A stretch of DNA of 25,480 bases from DATBDM01 sp034664425 (GCA_034664425.1 JAXDHR010000232.1:1-25480); one strand, 5' to 3'. Positions 6,587 to 15,464 are shown, numbered from the stretch's first letter. The notes: generated by a model not told the origin, from the sequence alone. Program-made: numbers and translations.

Positions 6587-7476
6587 GCCGCCGCGGCGGC
6601 GATGCGCGCCGCGAGCGCCGCGTTGCGGCGCACGAGCCGGACGTTCACCGTGAGCGACGCGCCCGCGGTCTCGCGGTGGAAGAAGTCGAGCAGGAACGGC
6701 GTCGCGTCCTTGCCGCGCACGCCGCCGGCGGCCGCCGCCGTGAGCCCCGCGGCGAGCACGCGGTCGTGCATCACGGGGTCGAGCTGCTCGGAGGGTGCGA
6801 GCGGGTTGGCGACGACGATCGCACCATCATGGCCGACGCTCGCGCGCGCCGCCATGATCGCCGCGACCTCCTCCGGCGCCTCCACCCGCCACGGCACCGG
6901 GAAGCCGGAGTCCGCGAGGTAGAAGCCCGGGAAGGCATCGGTGCCGTAGCCGAGCAGCGTCACGTTCAGGGTCTCGAGGCGCTCGAGCGTCGCGCCGACG
7001 TCGAGGATCGACTTCACCCCGGCACAGACGACGACGATCTCCGTGCGCGCGAGCCAGCCGAGGTCGGCGGACTCGTCCCAGCTCTCGCGGGCCTCGCGGT
7101 GCACGCCGCCCAGCCCACCGGTGGCGAAGACGCCGATCCCGGCCCGCGCCGCGAGATGCGCCGTCGCGGCGACCGTGGTCGCGCCCATCCCGCCGCGGGC
7201 GCAGACGACGGCGAGGTCGCGCACGCCGCACTTGTCGACGTCCGCGCGCGTCGCGACCGCCTCGAGCGCCGCGTCGGAGAGCCCCACGTGCGGCTCGCCG
7301 TCGACGATCGCGATCGTGGCGGGCACCGCGCCCGCCCCGCGCACCTCGGCCTCGAACTCGCGCGCGACCCGCAGGTTGTCCGGCCGGGGCAGGCCGTGGG
7401 AGATGATCGTGCTCTCGAGCGCGACCACGGGACGGTGCGCGGCGAGCGCGTCGGCGACCTCGGGATGGATCCGCAT
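6583..7476 (-). CDS. psuG: Pseudouridine-5'-phosphate glycosidase
   Basis: 297-residue enzyme that reversibly cleaves the C-C glycosidic bond of pseudouridine 5'-phosphate to uracil and ribose 5-phosphate (the IndA/PsuG fold). Family blocks seen in order: VALESTIISHGLPRPDN near the N-terminus, GATTVAATAHLA and FATGGLGGVHR, the lysine-bearing CAGVKSILD, GYGTDAFPGFY and VANPLAP. Length matches the family (about 300). ATG 7476 is preferred because it starts MRIHPEV just before the conserved block; a longer frame from 7524 would enter msrA. A TACGGT box lies 10 nt upstream. The gene is translationally coupled to psuK and divergent from msrA with only 30 bp between starts. Confidence 0.93.
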   Translation of the reverse strand: MRIHPEVADALAAHRPVVALESTIISHGLPRPDNLRVAREFEAEVRGAGAVPATIAIVDGEPHVGLSDAALEAVATRADVDKCGVRDLAVVCARGGMGATTVAATAHLAARAGIGVFATGGLGGVHREARESWDESADLGWLARTEIVVVCAGVKSILDVGATLERLETLNVTLLGYGTDAFPGFYLADSGFPVPWRVEAPEEVAAIMAARASVGHDGAIVVANPLAPSEQLDPVMHDRVLAAGLTAAAAGGVRGKDATPFLLDFFHRETAGASLTVNVRLVRRNAALAARIAAAAA

Positions 7477-7486
7477 GCAGGCGTGG

Positions 7487-7496
7487 ACCGTACAGT
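7487..7496. promoter_or_regulatory. Back-to-back -10 boxes of psuG and msrA
   Basis: In the 30-bp gap, TACGGT on the minus strand (7492-7487) faces psuG and TACAGT on the plus strand (7491-7496) faces msrA. They share two base pairs, so the two promoters could not be occupied at once. Both are modest matches to TATAAT. Confidence 0.4.
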
Positions 7497-7506
7497 GGAA
7501 GGAGCC

Positions 7507-8169
7507 ATGTTCCTCTCCCGCCACAAGACCGAGCTGCGCGACGCCGGGGCCACGCTCCCGGGCCGCGACCAGCCGCTGCCGGTGCCCTCACGCCACGAGG
7601 TCCTCGGGACTCCCCTGCAGCCCCCGTTCCCGGAGGGGTTCGAGCGTGCCGTCTTCGGCATGGGTTGCTTCTGGGGCGCCGAGCGCGTCTTCTGGACCGC
7701 GCCGGGCGTCTACACCACCGCAGTCGGCTATGCCGGCGGCCAGACCCCCAACCCGACCTACGAGGAGGTCTGCTCGACGCAGACCAACCACGCCGAGGTC
7801 GTGCTGGTGGTGTTCGATCCCGGCGAGACCTCCTACGAGGCGATGCTGAAGCTCTTCTGGGAGAACCACGACCCGACCCAGGGCATGCGCCAGGGCAACG
7901 ACGTCGGCACCCAGTACCGCTCCGCCATCTACTGGACCTCGGATGCGCAGCGCGACGCCGCCCTCGCCTCCCGCGAGGCCTTCCAGGCCAACCTGGCCAA
8001 GGCGGGCTACGGCGAGATCACGACCGAGATCGCGGAGGCGGGTCGGTTCTACTACGCCGAGGACTACCACCAGCAGTACCTCGACAAGGTCCCGAACGGC
8101 TACTGCGGCCTCGGCGGTACCGGCGTCAGCTGCCCGATCGGCCTCGGCGTCGCCGGCGCCGAGGGCTGA
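7507..8169 (+). CDS. msrA: Peptide-methionine (S)-S-oxide reductase
   Basis: 220-residue cytoplasmic repair enzyme reducing methionine-S-sulfoxide in oxidised proteins with thioredoxin as electron donor. The catalytic motif GCFWGAE places the nucleophile at Cys54. The family blocks VGYAGGQTPNPTYEEVC, NHAEVV and QYRSAIY follow. The C-terminal NGYCGLGGTGVSC supplies resolving cysteines, as in E. coli-type MsrA. The extra N-terminal 40 residues (MFLSRHKTEL...) also occur in long-form MsrA proteins. ATG 7507 is preceded by GGAAGGAG, though with only 2 nt spacing. Longer frames upstream overlap psuG antisense and are discarded. The next gene (ABC1/UbiB kinase) follows at once and is probably cotranscribed. 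Confidence 0.95.
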   Translation: MFLSRHKTELRDAGATLPGRDQPLPVPSRHEVLGTPLQPPFPEGFERAVFGMGCFWGAERVFWTAPGVYTTAVGYAGGQTPNPTYEEVCSTQTNHAEVVLVVFDPGETSYEAMLKLFWENHDPTQGMRQGNDVGTQYRSAIYWTSDAQRDAALASREAFQANLAKAGYGEITTEIAEAGRFYYAEDYHQQYLDKVPNGYCGLGGTGVSCPIGLGVAGAEG

Positions 8170-8173
8170 CCCC

Positions 8174-9553
8174 CTGGCCGAGCGCCCACCGACGTCGCGT
8201 CTGGCCCGCACGGGTCGCTTCGGCGGCCTCGTGGCGGGTCAGGGGATCCGCTGGGCGGGCACGCGCGCGGCCAACCTCGTGCGCTCGCAGGAGCGTGCGG
8301 ACGCGGCGACGGGCGAGCGCGTCGGCGCGCTGGCCCGCGAGCTGGTCGAGCAGCTCGGCCAGATGCGCGGGGCAGCGATGAAGATCGGCCAGGTGCTGTC
8401 GACGATCGACTTCTCCGGCATCCCCGAGGACCAACGCGAGGAGTTCAAGGCGACGCTCGCATCGCTGCGTGACGACGTCCCGCCGCTTCCCTTCGACGCC
8501 GTCTCCGCGCTGATCGAGGAGGAGCTCGACCGCCCGCTCGAGGACGCGTTCGCCTCCTTCGAGGAGAACGCGTTCGCGGCCGCCTCGATCGGCCAGGTCC
8601 ACCGCGCCGTCACCCACGACGGCCGCGACGTCGCCGTCAAGGTCCAGTACCCCGGCATCGCCGAGGCGGTCGACACCGACCTGCGCAACCTCAACCTGCT
8701 GCTGCCGATCGTCAAGCGGCTCGCGCCCGGGATGGACGTCCGCGCGCTCGCCGCCGAGCTGCGCGAGCGCATCGGCGAGGAGCTCGACTACGAGATCGAG
8801 GCACAGAACCATCGTGCGGTCGCGCGCGCCTGGCGCGGGCATCCGTACGTGCACGTGCCGGCGGTCGACACGCGGCTCTCGAGCCGCCGCCTGCTGGTCT
8901 CCGAGCTGCTCGTCGGCAAGCGCTTCGAGGACGTCAAGCGGCTCGGCGAGGAGGAGCGCGACCGCTTCGGCGAGATCGTCTTCCGCTTCTTCTTCGGCAC
9001 GCTGCTGCACCTGCGCCGCTGCTCGGGGGACCCGCACCCCGGCAACTACCTGCTGCTCGACGACGGCCGCGTCGGCTTCCTCGACTTCGGGCTCATGCGC
9101 GTGGTCGACCGCGAGTACCTGGATGCCGAGCAGGCGGTGGCGCGCGCGGTCGCGGCCGGGGATGCGCAGGCGACCTTCGACACGCTCGACGCGGCCGGCT
9201 ACCTGCCGCATCCGGAGCGCTTCGACCCGCAGCGCCTGCTCGAGCAGCTCGCGATCGCGGGCGAGTGGTACTTCGAGCCGGGCTACCGGCGGCTCAGCCC
9301 GGCCTACGTCGCGGATCTGGTCGAGCGCGGCTCCTCGCCGCGCGCCGCTCACTTCGAGGACATGCGCCAGATGACGCTGCCGCCGCAGGCGCTGCTGATC
9401 CGGCGCATGGAGGGGCTCGTCCTGAGCACGCTCGGCGAGCTGCGCGCCGGCGGCGACTGGCACGCGCTGGCGGAGGAGTACTTCGCCGACGCTAACCCTT
9501 CGACCCCGCTCGGCGAGCAGGACGCGGCCTTCTGGCGCGAGCGCGGTCGCTGA
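8174..9553 (+). CDS. ABC1/AarF/UbiB-type atypical kinase
   Basis: About 459 residues, protein-kinase-like fold of the ABC1/UbiB family. Signatures: MKIGQ (KxGQ, Lys70), the alanine-rich AAASIGQVHRA replacing the usual P-loop, VAVKVQYPG with the ATP lysine, ELDYEIEAQN (ExD), GDPHPGN (Asp286) and the metal-binding DFG (about 304). Members show ATPase activity linked to prenyl-lipid and quinone biosynthesis or membrane lipid homeostasis; the target here is unknown. No membrane segment is evident at the C-terminus. The start is not an ATG: CTG 8174, 8 nt after GAGGG inside the msrA end, is the best candidate, and GTG 8231 is the alternative, but it would cut the conserved RTGRFGGL segment. The gene follows msrA by 4 nt. 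Confidence 0.9.
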   Translation: MAERPPTSRLARTGRFGGLVAGQGIRWAGTRAANLVRSQERADAATGERVGALARELVEQLGQMRGAAMKIGQVLSTIDFSGIPEDQREEFKATLASLRDDVPPLPFDAVSALIEEELDRPLEDAFASFEENAFAAASIGQVHRAVTHDGRDVAVKVQYPGIAEAVDTDLRNLNLLLPIVKRLAPGMDVRALAAELRERIGEELDYEIEAQNHRAVARAWRGHPYVHVPAVDTRLSSRRLLVSELLVGKRFEDVKRLGEEERDRFGEIVFRFFFGTLLHLRRCSGDPHPGNYLLLDDGRVGFLDFGLMRVVDREYLDAEQAVARAVAAGDAQATFDTLDAAGYLPHPERFDPQRLLEQLAIAGEWYFEPGYRRLSPAYVADLVERGSSPRAAHFEDMRQMTLPPQALLIRRMEGLVLSTLGELRAGGDWHALAEEYFADANPSTPLGEQDAAFWRERGR

Positions 9554-9555
9554 AC

Positions 9556-9561
9556 TAGGCT
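9556..9561 (+). promoter_or_regulatory. -10 box (TAGGCT) of a likely leaderless gene
   Basis: TAGGCT begins 2 nt after the UbiB-family stop and ends exactly 8 nt before ATG 9570, with no Shine-Dalgarno between. Confidence 0.45.
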
Positions 9562-9569
9562 GCGGCGCG

Positions 9570-10082
9570 ATGCGCCGCCCGTCCCTCCTCGCCCTGGTCC
9601 TCGCGGCCGCGCTCGCGGTTCCGGCCGACGCCGCGACGACTAGGACGATCGATCTCCCGAAGCGCTTCGCGAAGGCGCTTCCGAGGGTCAAGGCGAAGAC
9701 CCTCGTTCCCGTGCTGCTGGCGCAGACGATGCCCTACGACGGCGCGGGGAAGCTGTACACGTCGAGCTCGGCGCGCGCACGTGCCTGGCGGCTCGACCTC
9801 GCCGCGGCGCCGCGCTGCCACGAGGCGACGGCGTGCTTCGTCGCGGTCTTCTCGGCCCGCCGCGGCGGCTCGGTCGCCGGAGGGCGCAAGGTCGCCCTGC
9901 GCGGTGGGCGCACAGGTCACTTCCGGCCGCTGTCCTGCGGCGCGTCGTGCTCCCCGCCGTCGATCGCCTGGCGCCAGCACGGCGCCGCCTACGTGGTGCA
10001 GGCGCGCGTGGGCGGCGCGCGGACGGAGCGGCGCATCCTGGTGCGGATGGCCAACGAGGCGATCCGCCACGGGGCGCGCTGA
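9570..10082 (+). CDS. Small secreted cysteine-containing protein
   Basis: 170 residues, no recognised family. The N-terminus is a clear signal peptide: two arginines, a hydrophobic run LLALVLAAALAV and a cleavage site near ADA (residue 21). The mature part has two close cysteine pairs, CHEATAC and LSCGASC, likely disulfides outside the cell, and is otherwise basic (many Arg/Lys). No membrane anchor or lipobox is seen. The TAGGCT box 8 nt before ATG 9570 suggests its own leaderless promoter, although it follows the UbiB-family gene closely. The stop is 3 nt before the nucleoside hydrolase start, so the two may be cotranscribed. A function cannot be proposed. Confidence 0.75.
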   Translation: MRRPSLLALVLAAALAVPADAATTRTIDLPKRFAKALPRVKAKTLVPVLLAQTMPYDGAGKLYTSSSARARAWRLDLAAAPRCHEATACFVAVFSARRGGSVAGGRKVALRGGRTGHFRPLSCGASCSPPSIAWRQHGAAYVVQARVGGARTERRILVRMANEAIRHGAR

Positions 10083-10085
10083 CGC

Positions 10086-11015
10086 GTGGCCCTGCCGATC
10101 CTGATCGACTGCGATCCCGGCCACGACGACGCGATCGCGCTGCTGCTCGCGCTGGCAAGCCCGGAGGTCGAGCTGCTCGGCGTCAGCACCGTGCACGGCA
10201 ACGCGTCGCTGGCCAACACGACCGCGAACGCGCTGCGGGTGCTCGAGCTCGCCGGCCGCTCCGACGTCCCCGTCGCCGCCGGTGCCGACCGCCCGCTCGT
10301 GCGCGCCGCGCAGGCGGCCGGCGACGTGCACGGCCAGTCCGGGCTCGACGGCCCAGACCTCCCCGACGTGTTCACCACACCCGTGGCCGCGCACGCGGTC
10401 GACTTCCTCGCCGAGCGGCTGCTCGGGGCCTCCGAACCGGTCACGCTGATCCCGACCGGACCGCTGACCAACGTCGCCCTGCTGCTCGCGCGCTGGCCCG
10501 AGGTCACGCCGCGGATCGAGCGGATCGTGCTGATGGGCGGGGCGATCGCCGAGGGCAACGTGACCCCGGCGGCCGAGTTCAACGTCTGGGCCGACCCCGA
10601 GGCCGCGGCGCGCGTGTTCGCCTCCGGGCTCGACGTGACGATGATCGGCCTCGACGTCACCCACCGGGCTCTGCTCACGCCCGCGCACGCCGAGCAGCTG
10701 CGCGCCGCCGGCCGCATCGGCACCTTCGTCGCCGAGCTGCACGCCTTCTACGCCCGCTTCCACGCGGACGTCTATGCCTGGGACGGCGCGCCCGTCCACG
10801 ACGCGGTCGCCGTCGCGCACGTGATCCGCGGCGATCTCGTGCGCACCGAGCGACGCAACGTCGAGATCGACTGCGCCTCCGAGCTGTGCCGGGGGCGCAC
10901 CGTCGTCGACCTGTGGCGGCGCACCGGGCGGCCGGAGAACGCCTGGGTGGGCGTCGACCTCGACGGCGACGGCTTTCTCGAGCTGCTGGTCGAGCGGCTC
11001 GGCCGCGTCAGCTGA
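10086..11015 (+). CDS. Inosine-uridine-preferring nucleoside hydrolase family protein
   Basis: 309-residue N-ribohydrolase cleaving ribonucleosides to base plus ribose. The N-terminal DCDPGHDDA is the family's calcium-binding aspartate cluster. STVHGN, PTGPLTNVA, VLMGGA, EFNVWADPEAA and the C-terminal VHDAVAVAH (Asp completing the calcium site) follow. A full-length family member has 305-320 residues. Start GTG 10086 gives VALPILIDCDPG, the standard N-terminus. There is no signal peptide, so it is cytoplasmic. Purine or pyrimidine preference (IunH, RihA/B/C types) cannot be fixed. With psuK/psuG nearby, nucleoside salvage is a loose theme, though they are separate transcripts. Confidence 0.93.
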   Translation: MALPILIDCDPGHDDAIALLLALASPEVELLGVSTVHGNASLANTTANALRVLELAGRSDVPVAAGADRPLVRAAQAAGDVHGQSGLDGPDLPDVFTTPVAAHAVDFLAERLLGASEPVTLIPTGPLTNVALLLARWPEVTPRIERIVLMGGAIAEGNVTPAAEFNVWADPEAAARVFASGLDVTMIGLDVTHRALLTPAHAEQLRAAGRIGTFVAELHAFYARFHADVYAWDGAPVHDAVAVAHVIRGDLVRTERRNVEIDCASELCRGRTVVDLWRRTGRPENAWVGVDLDGDGFLELLVERLGRVS

Positions 11016-11032
11016 TGGTGCATGAGAGCCGC

Positions 11033-11038
11033 TATACT
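11033..11038 (+). promoter_or_regulatory. -10 box (TATACT) of the MarR-exporter operon
   Basis: TATACT differs from TATAAT at one base. Its last two bases overlap the start of the CTTGC-N5-GCAAG palindrome, so repressor binding would block the promoter. Confidence 0.6.
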
Positions 11039-11051
11039 TGCATGTAGCAAG
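11037..11051. promoter_or_regulatory. MarR operator candidate CTTGC-N5-GCAAG
   Basis: CTTGCATGTAGCAAG is a perfect 5-bp inverted repeat with a 5-bp spacer, lying between the -10 box and the ATG at 11056 of a MarR-type gene. Half-site spacing and position fit autorepression of the regulator and the downstream exporter. Confidence 0.6.
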
Positions 11052-11055
11052 CATC

Positions 11056-11529
11056 ATGACTGCGCACGATCCACACATCGAACCGCTCGTCCGCGCCATC
11101 TACGAGCTCACCGCGCTCAAGCGGGACATCCCGCGCCTGGCCGGCTTCGACCATCCCGTGGGCCTCGTGCCGCTGGCCGCCGTCCATCGCTGCGCGCCCG
11201 CGCGGGTCAAGGACCTCGCCGAGCAGCTGCACGTCGACCTCTCCGTCGCGTCGCGCCAGGTCGCCGCGCTGGAGTCGGCGGGCTACGTCAGGCGCGAGCC
11301 CGACCCCGACGACCGCCGCTCGGCGCGCGTCACCACGACCGAGGCCGGCGACGCCGCGCTGCAGGCGGCGCACGAGCGCATCGTCGGTGTGTTCGCCACC
11401 GCCCTCGCCGGCTGGTCGGTGCAGGACGCGGAGCGTCTGACCTCGGCTCTGCGCCGGCTGCGAGCGGACTACGAGCGCGCGACCACGGGACATCCCATCA
11501 AGCACACGACTTCCAAGGAGGCAGCGTGA
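11056..11529 (+). CDS. MarR-family transcriptional regulator
   Basis: 157-residue winged-helix regulator. The DNA-binding core spans about residues 45-105: RVKDLAEQLHVDLSVASRQVAALESAGYVRREPDPDDRRSARV, shown here only as its landmarks, includes the recognition helix (SVASRQVAAL) and the wing motif DPDDRRSA, the MarR hallmark. Flanking helices form the dimer interface. ATG 11056 is chosen over an in-frame TTG at 11038, which would lie inside the operator. Stop overlaps the exporter start as GTGA (11526-11529). Role inferred: repressor of the adjacent DHA2-type efflux pump, released by a small ligand, binding the CTTGC palindrome in front of its own gene. Confidence 0.92.
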   Translation: MTAHDPHIEPLVRAIYELTALKRDIPRLAGFDHPVGLVPLAAVHRCAPARVKDLAEQLHVDLSVASRQVAALESAGYVRREPDPDDRRSARVTTTEAGDAALQAAHERIVGVFATALAGWSVQDAERLTSALRRLRADYERATTGHPIKHTTSKEAA

Positions 11530-13133
11530 CCGCCGCCCAGATCTCCCCGCCCGAGCGGCCGGCAATGACGCACCGCGAGGTGCTCGAGGCCATGTCCGGC
11601 CTGCTGCTGGGGCTGTTCGTCGCGATCCTCTCGAGTACGGTCGTGTCGGCCGCGCTGCCGCGGATCATCACCGAGCTCGGCGGCGGCCAGTCCTCGTACA
11701 CGTGGGTCATCACCGCCACGCTGCTGGCGCTGACCGTGAGCACCCCGATCTGGGGCAAGCTCGCCGACCTGTTCGACCGCAAGCGGCTCGTGCAGAGCGC
11801 GCTGGTCATCTACGCGATCGGCTCGATCCTCGCCGGAGCATCGCAGTCGACGAGCTGGCTGATCGCCTGCCGCGCGCTGCAGGGCGTCGGCGCCGGCGGC
11901 ATGACCGCGCTCACGCAGGTTGTCCTCTCCGATCTCGTGTCCCCGCGCGAGCGCGGTCGCTACATGGGTCTGCTCGGCGCCGTGATGGCCGTCGGCACCG
12001 TCGCCGGGCCGCTGCTCGGCGGCGTGATCACCGACGGCATCGGGTGGCGCTGGTGCTTCTACGTCGGCGTGCCGATCGCCGTCGCCGCGATCGTCGTCCT
12101 GCAGCGCACGCTGCAGCTGCCGCAGCGCACCCGCCGCGAGGCGCACATCGACGTCCCGGGCGCCCTGCTGATCTCGGGCGGCGTCTCGCTCGTGCTGGTC
12201 TGGGTCTCCTTCGCCGGGACGCGCTTCGACTGGCTCTCCTGGCAGACGGCCGCGATGGTGCTGGGCGCGATCGCGCTGCTCGTCGCCGCGGTCCGGGTCG
12301 AGCGCTCCTCGCGCGAGCCGCTGATCCCGCTCGATCTGTTCTCGAGCCGCACCGTCGTGCTCGCGGTGATCGCGAGCGTCGCGGTCGGCGTCGCGCTGTT
12401 CGGCACCTCGACCTTCCTCTCGCAATACATGCAGCTCGCCCGCGGCAAGAGCCCGACGGAGTCGGGTCTGCTCACGATCCCGATGGTGCTCGGCGTCATG
12501 GTCTCCTCGACGGTGGCCGGCCAGATCATCAGCCGCACCGGCCGCTACAAGCGCTTCATGCTCGCCGGCACCGCGCTGATGACCGTCGGCCTCGCGCTGA
12601 TGGGCCAGCTCGACGAGCACACCAGCCTGCTGGAGCTCGGGGTGTTCATGGCTCTGGTCGGCCTCGGCATCGGCATGGTCATGCAGAACCTCGTGCTCGT
12701 GGTGCAGAACTCGGTGCCCTTCTCGGAGATGGGGGCGGGCTCGGCGCTGATCGCCTTCTTCCGCAGCCTCGGCGGCGCCACCGGCGTGTCGGCGCTCGGC
12801 GCGGTACTGAGCGCGAAGGCGAGCGCCACGATCGCCTCCGGCCTGGCCGCGATCGGCGTCCACGCCGCAGTCGGCTCGAGCTCCTCCGCGCTGCCGGACG
12901 TCTCGGCGCTCCCGGGCCCGGTGCGCGCCGTCGTCGAGCACGGCTACGGCACGGCTGTCGGCGAGATCTTCCTCGCGGCCGCGCCGATGGGCGTGATCGC
13001 GTTCATCGCGATCGCTCTGCTCAAGGAGGTGCCGCTCGGGACCGTCTCCGGCGTCGAGGCGGCCGCGCAGGAGAGCGACGTCCCGCTCCCGGAGCTCGAG
13101 CCCGAGTCCGAGCCGGAGATGGCGCTGCGCTGA
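11526..13133 (+). CDS. MFS multidrug exporter, DHA2 (EmrB/QacA) type
   Basis: 535-residue integral membrane protein with about 14 hydrophobic segments, the size and layout of the 14-TM DHA2 drug:H+ antiporters. Motif A between TM2 and TM3 reads GKLADLFDRKR. Motif C in TM5, typical of exporters, appears as GAVMAVGTVAGPLLGG. Start GTG 11526 has an excellent Shine-Dalgarno AAGGAGG at 11515-11521 and overlaps the MarR stop. The C-terminus is acidic (PELEPESEPE). Context points to ligand-induced export under the MarR gene. Substrate not readable from sequence: antibiotics, dyes or a native metabolite. Confidence 0.94.
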   Translation: MTAAQISPPERPAMTHREVLEAMSGLLLGLFVAILSSTVVSAALPRIITELGGGQSSYTWVITATLLALTVSTPIWGKLADLFDRKRLVQSALVIYAIGSILAGASQSTSWLIACRALQGVGAGGMTALTQVVLSDLVSPRERGRYMGLLGAVMAVGTVAGPLLGGVITDGIGWRWCFYVGVPIAVAAIVVLQRTLQLPQRTRREAHIDVPGALLISGGVSLVLVWVSFAGTRFDWLSWQTAAMVLGAIALLVAAVRVERSSREPLIPLDLFSSRTVVLAVIASVAVGVALFGTSTFLSQYMQLARGKSPTESGLLTIPMVLGVMVSSTVAGQIISRTGRYKRFMLAGTALMTVGLALMGQLDEHTSLLELGVFMALVGLGIGMVMQNLVLVVQNSVPFSEMGAGSALIAFFRSLGGATGVSALGAVLSAKASATIASGLAAIGVHAAVGSSSSALPDVSALPGPVRAVVEHGYGTAVGEIFLAAAPMGVIAFIAIALLKEVPLGTVSGVEAAAQESDVPLPELEPESEPEMALR

Positions 13134-13136
13134 GCG

Positions 13137-13460
13137 CTAGAGCGTCGCGGGGATCTCGCGCTCGGCGGCGGCGAGCACTGCTTCGAGCAGACCCGGGAAG
13201 CGGCCATCGAGGTCCTCGCGGCGCAGCGAGACGAGCCGGCGGGTGCCGTCGGCGCGCGTGTGGGTGAGGCCCGCCTCGCGGAGCACCCGCAGATGATGCG
13301 AGCGCGTCGCCTTGGCGATGTCCAGCTCGAACGCCCCGCACGCGCACTCGCCGGTGCTGGCGAGGGCGCGCAGGATCTGCACGCGCACGGGGTCAGAGAG
13401 GGCGGCCATCAGCCCGGGCAGGGTGATGGCGTCCGAGGCGGGTTCGGTCATCGGCTTCAT
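13137..13460 (-). CDS. ArsR-family winged-helix regulator
   Basis: 107-residue ArsR/SmtB-fold repressor. Landmarks: LSDPVRVQILRAL (helix 1-2 region), ECACGAF, then TRSHHLRVLREAGL as the recognition helix, and the wing GTRRLVSLR. ECACG sits where arsenic/cadmium sensors carry ELCVCDL, so two cysteines are available, but many non-metal ArsR proteins of actinobacteria keep a similar CxCG, so metal sensing is not established. It is divergent from an EamA transporter, with a 24-bp palindrome and a further GGTTCGA half-site abutting its ATG. Likely autorepressor and repressor of that transporter. ATG 13460 is taken; an internal ATG (MTEP) 3 codons later is possible. It ends 3 nt from the convergent exporter. 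Confidence 0.9.
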   Translation of the reverse strand: MKPMTEPASDAITLPGLMAALSDPVRVQILRALASTGECACGAFELDIAKATRSHHLRVLREAGLTHTRADGTRRLVSLRREDLDGRFPGLLEAVLAAAEREIPATL

Positions 13461-13467
13461 GGTTCGA
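13461..13467. promoter_or_regulatory. Second operator half-site GGTTCGA
   Basis: This 7-mer, immediately upstream of the ArsR-type start, repeats the arm of the palindrome at 13502-13525 in the same orientation. It may help the repressor shut its own gene. Confidence 0.35.
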
Positions 13468-13501
13468 CATCCATCGTACTACGAGTCGATGTTTGCTAGG
13501 T

Positions 13502-13525
13502 TTGGTTCGAGAGTCGTCGAACCAA
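13502..13525. promoter_or_regulatory. ArsR operator candidate TTGGTTCGA-N6-TCGAACCAA
   Basis: Perfect 9-bp arms with a 6-bp spacer between the divergent regulator and EamA transporter genes. It follows an extended -10-like TGCTAGGTT (13493-13501) reading towards the transporter, so binding would cover the transcription start. Confidence 0.7.
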
Positions 13526-14428
13526 CGAACTTGTGGAGACCATGCCCCGCTTCCTGCCCAGCCTGACCGCCGCCGTCGCCTTCGGCGCCGCGTTCCCGAT
13601 CGCAGACAGCGCACTGAAGCGCATCGACCCGTTCCACCTGACCGCGATCCGCTACGGACTCGCGACGCTCGCCTTCCTCACGCTGCTGTGGGCGATCGAG
13701 GGCGCCCGCGCGCTGCATCCCGGCTCCCGCCGGCGCATGCTCGAGCTGTTCGGCCTCGGCACGGCGGGCTTCGCCGGCTTCAACCTGCTCGCGTACCAGG
13801 GCCTCACCAGCTCGACGCCCCAGCACGCCGCGGTGATCGCCGCGCTGATGCCGGTCATGACGGTGTTCGGCACCTGGATGATCAGCCGCGTCCCGCCCCG
13901 CCCCGCGATCGTGGGCTTCGCCCTGCTCGCGCTGGTCGGCGCCGCGCTCGTGGTCTCCGGCGGCGATCCGCCGCGGCTGGTCGAAGGCGGTCTGAGCGGT
14001 GGCGACGGCCTGATCTTCCTCGGCGCCGCTTCGTTCGTCGGCTACACGCTGGGCGCGCGCCGCTTCGCCGACTTCTCGCCGCTGCGCTACACGGCGCTGA
14101 GCGCGGCGGGCGGAACCGTCACGATCCTCGCCGTCACGGAGGCGCTGACCTTCGCGGGTGCCGAGCACACCCCGAGCCTCGCCGACGTCGGCGCGGTCTG
14201 GTGGCAGCTGCTGTACGTCGTCGTGGTCGCCGCGATCATCGCCGTGCTCGCCTTCAACGAGGGCCTGCGGCGGCTCGGACCGTCCGGCAACGCGCTGTGG
14301 GGCAACCTGATCCCGATCGTCGCGTTCGCGATCGCCGTCGGCCAGGGCGTGACCCCGGGCGTCGGCGAGCTCGCCGGCACCGCCCTGACGATCGCCGCAC
14401 TCGCAGGCGCGAACCTCGCGGGCCGCGC

Positions 14429-15451
<1,023 letters not shown>

Positions 15452-15464
15452 CGTCGGGGAAGCC

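Noticed and set aside
6676..7506. Long upstream extension of MsrA
   Set aside because: Antisense to psuG. The MsrA family N-terminus begins near 7507, where a purine-rich SD is found.
9555..11099. Long open frame on the minus strand (514 codons)
   Set aside because: It is antisense to the secreted protein and the nucleoside hydrolase. Its translation is Arg/Asp/Gly/Gln-rich without motifs, as expected for antisense frames in GC-rich DNA.
11469..12941. 490-codon minus-strand frame across the exporter
   Set aside because: Shadow of the MFS gene: low-complexity charged translation, no motifs.
13137..13460. Arsenic resistance locus
   Set aside because: Although the regulator is ArsR-type with CxC, the neighbour is an EamA transporter, and no ArsB/Acr3, ArsC or ArsM is present.
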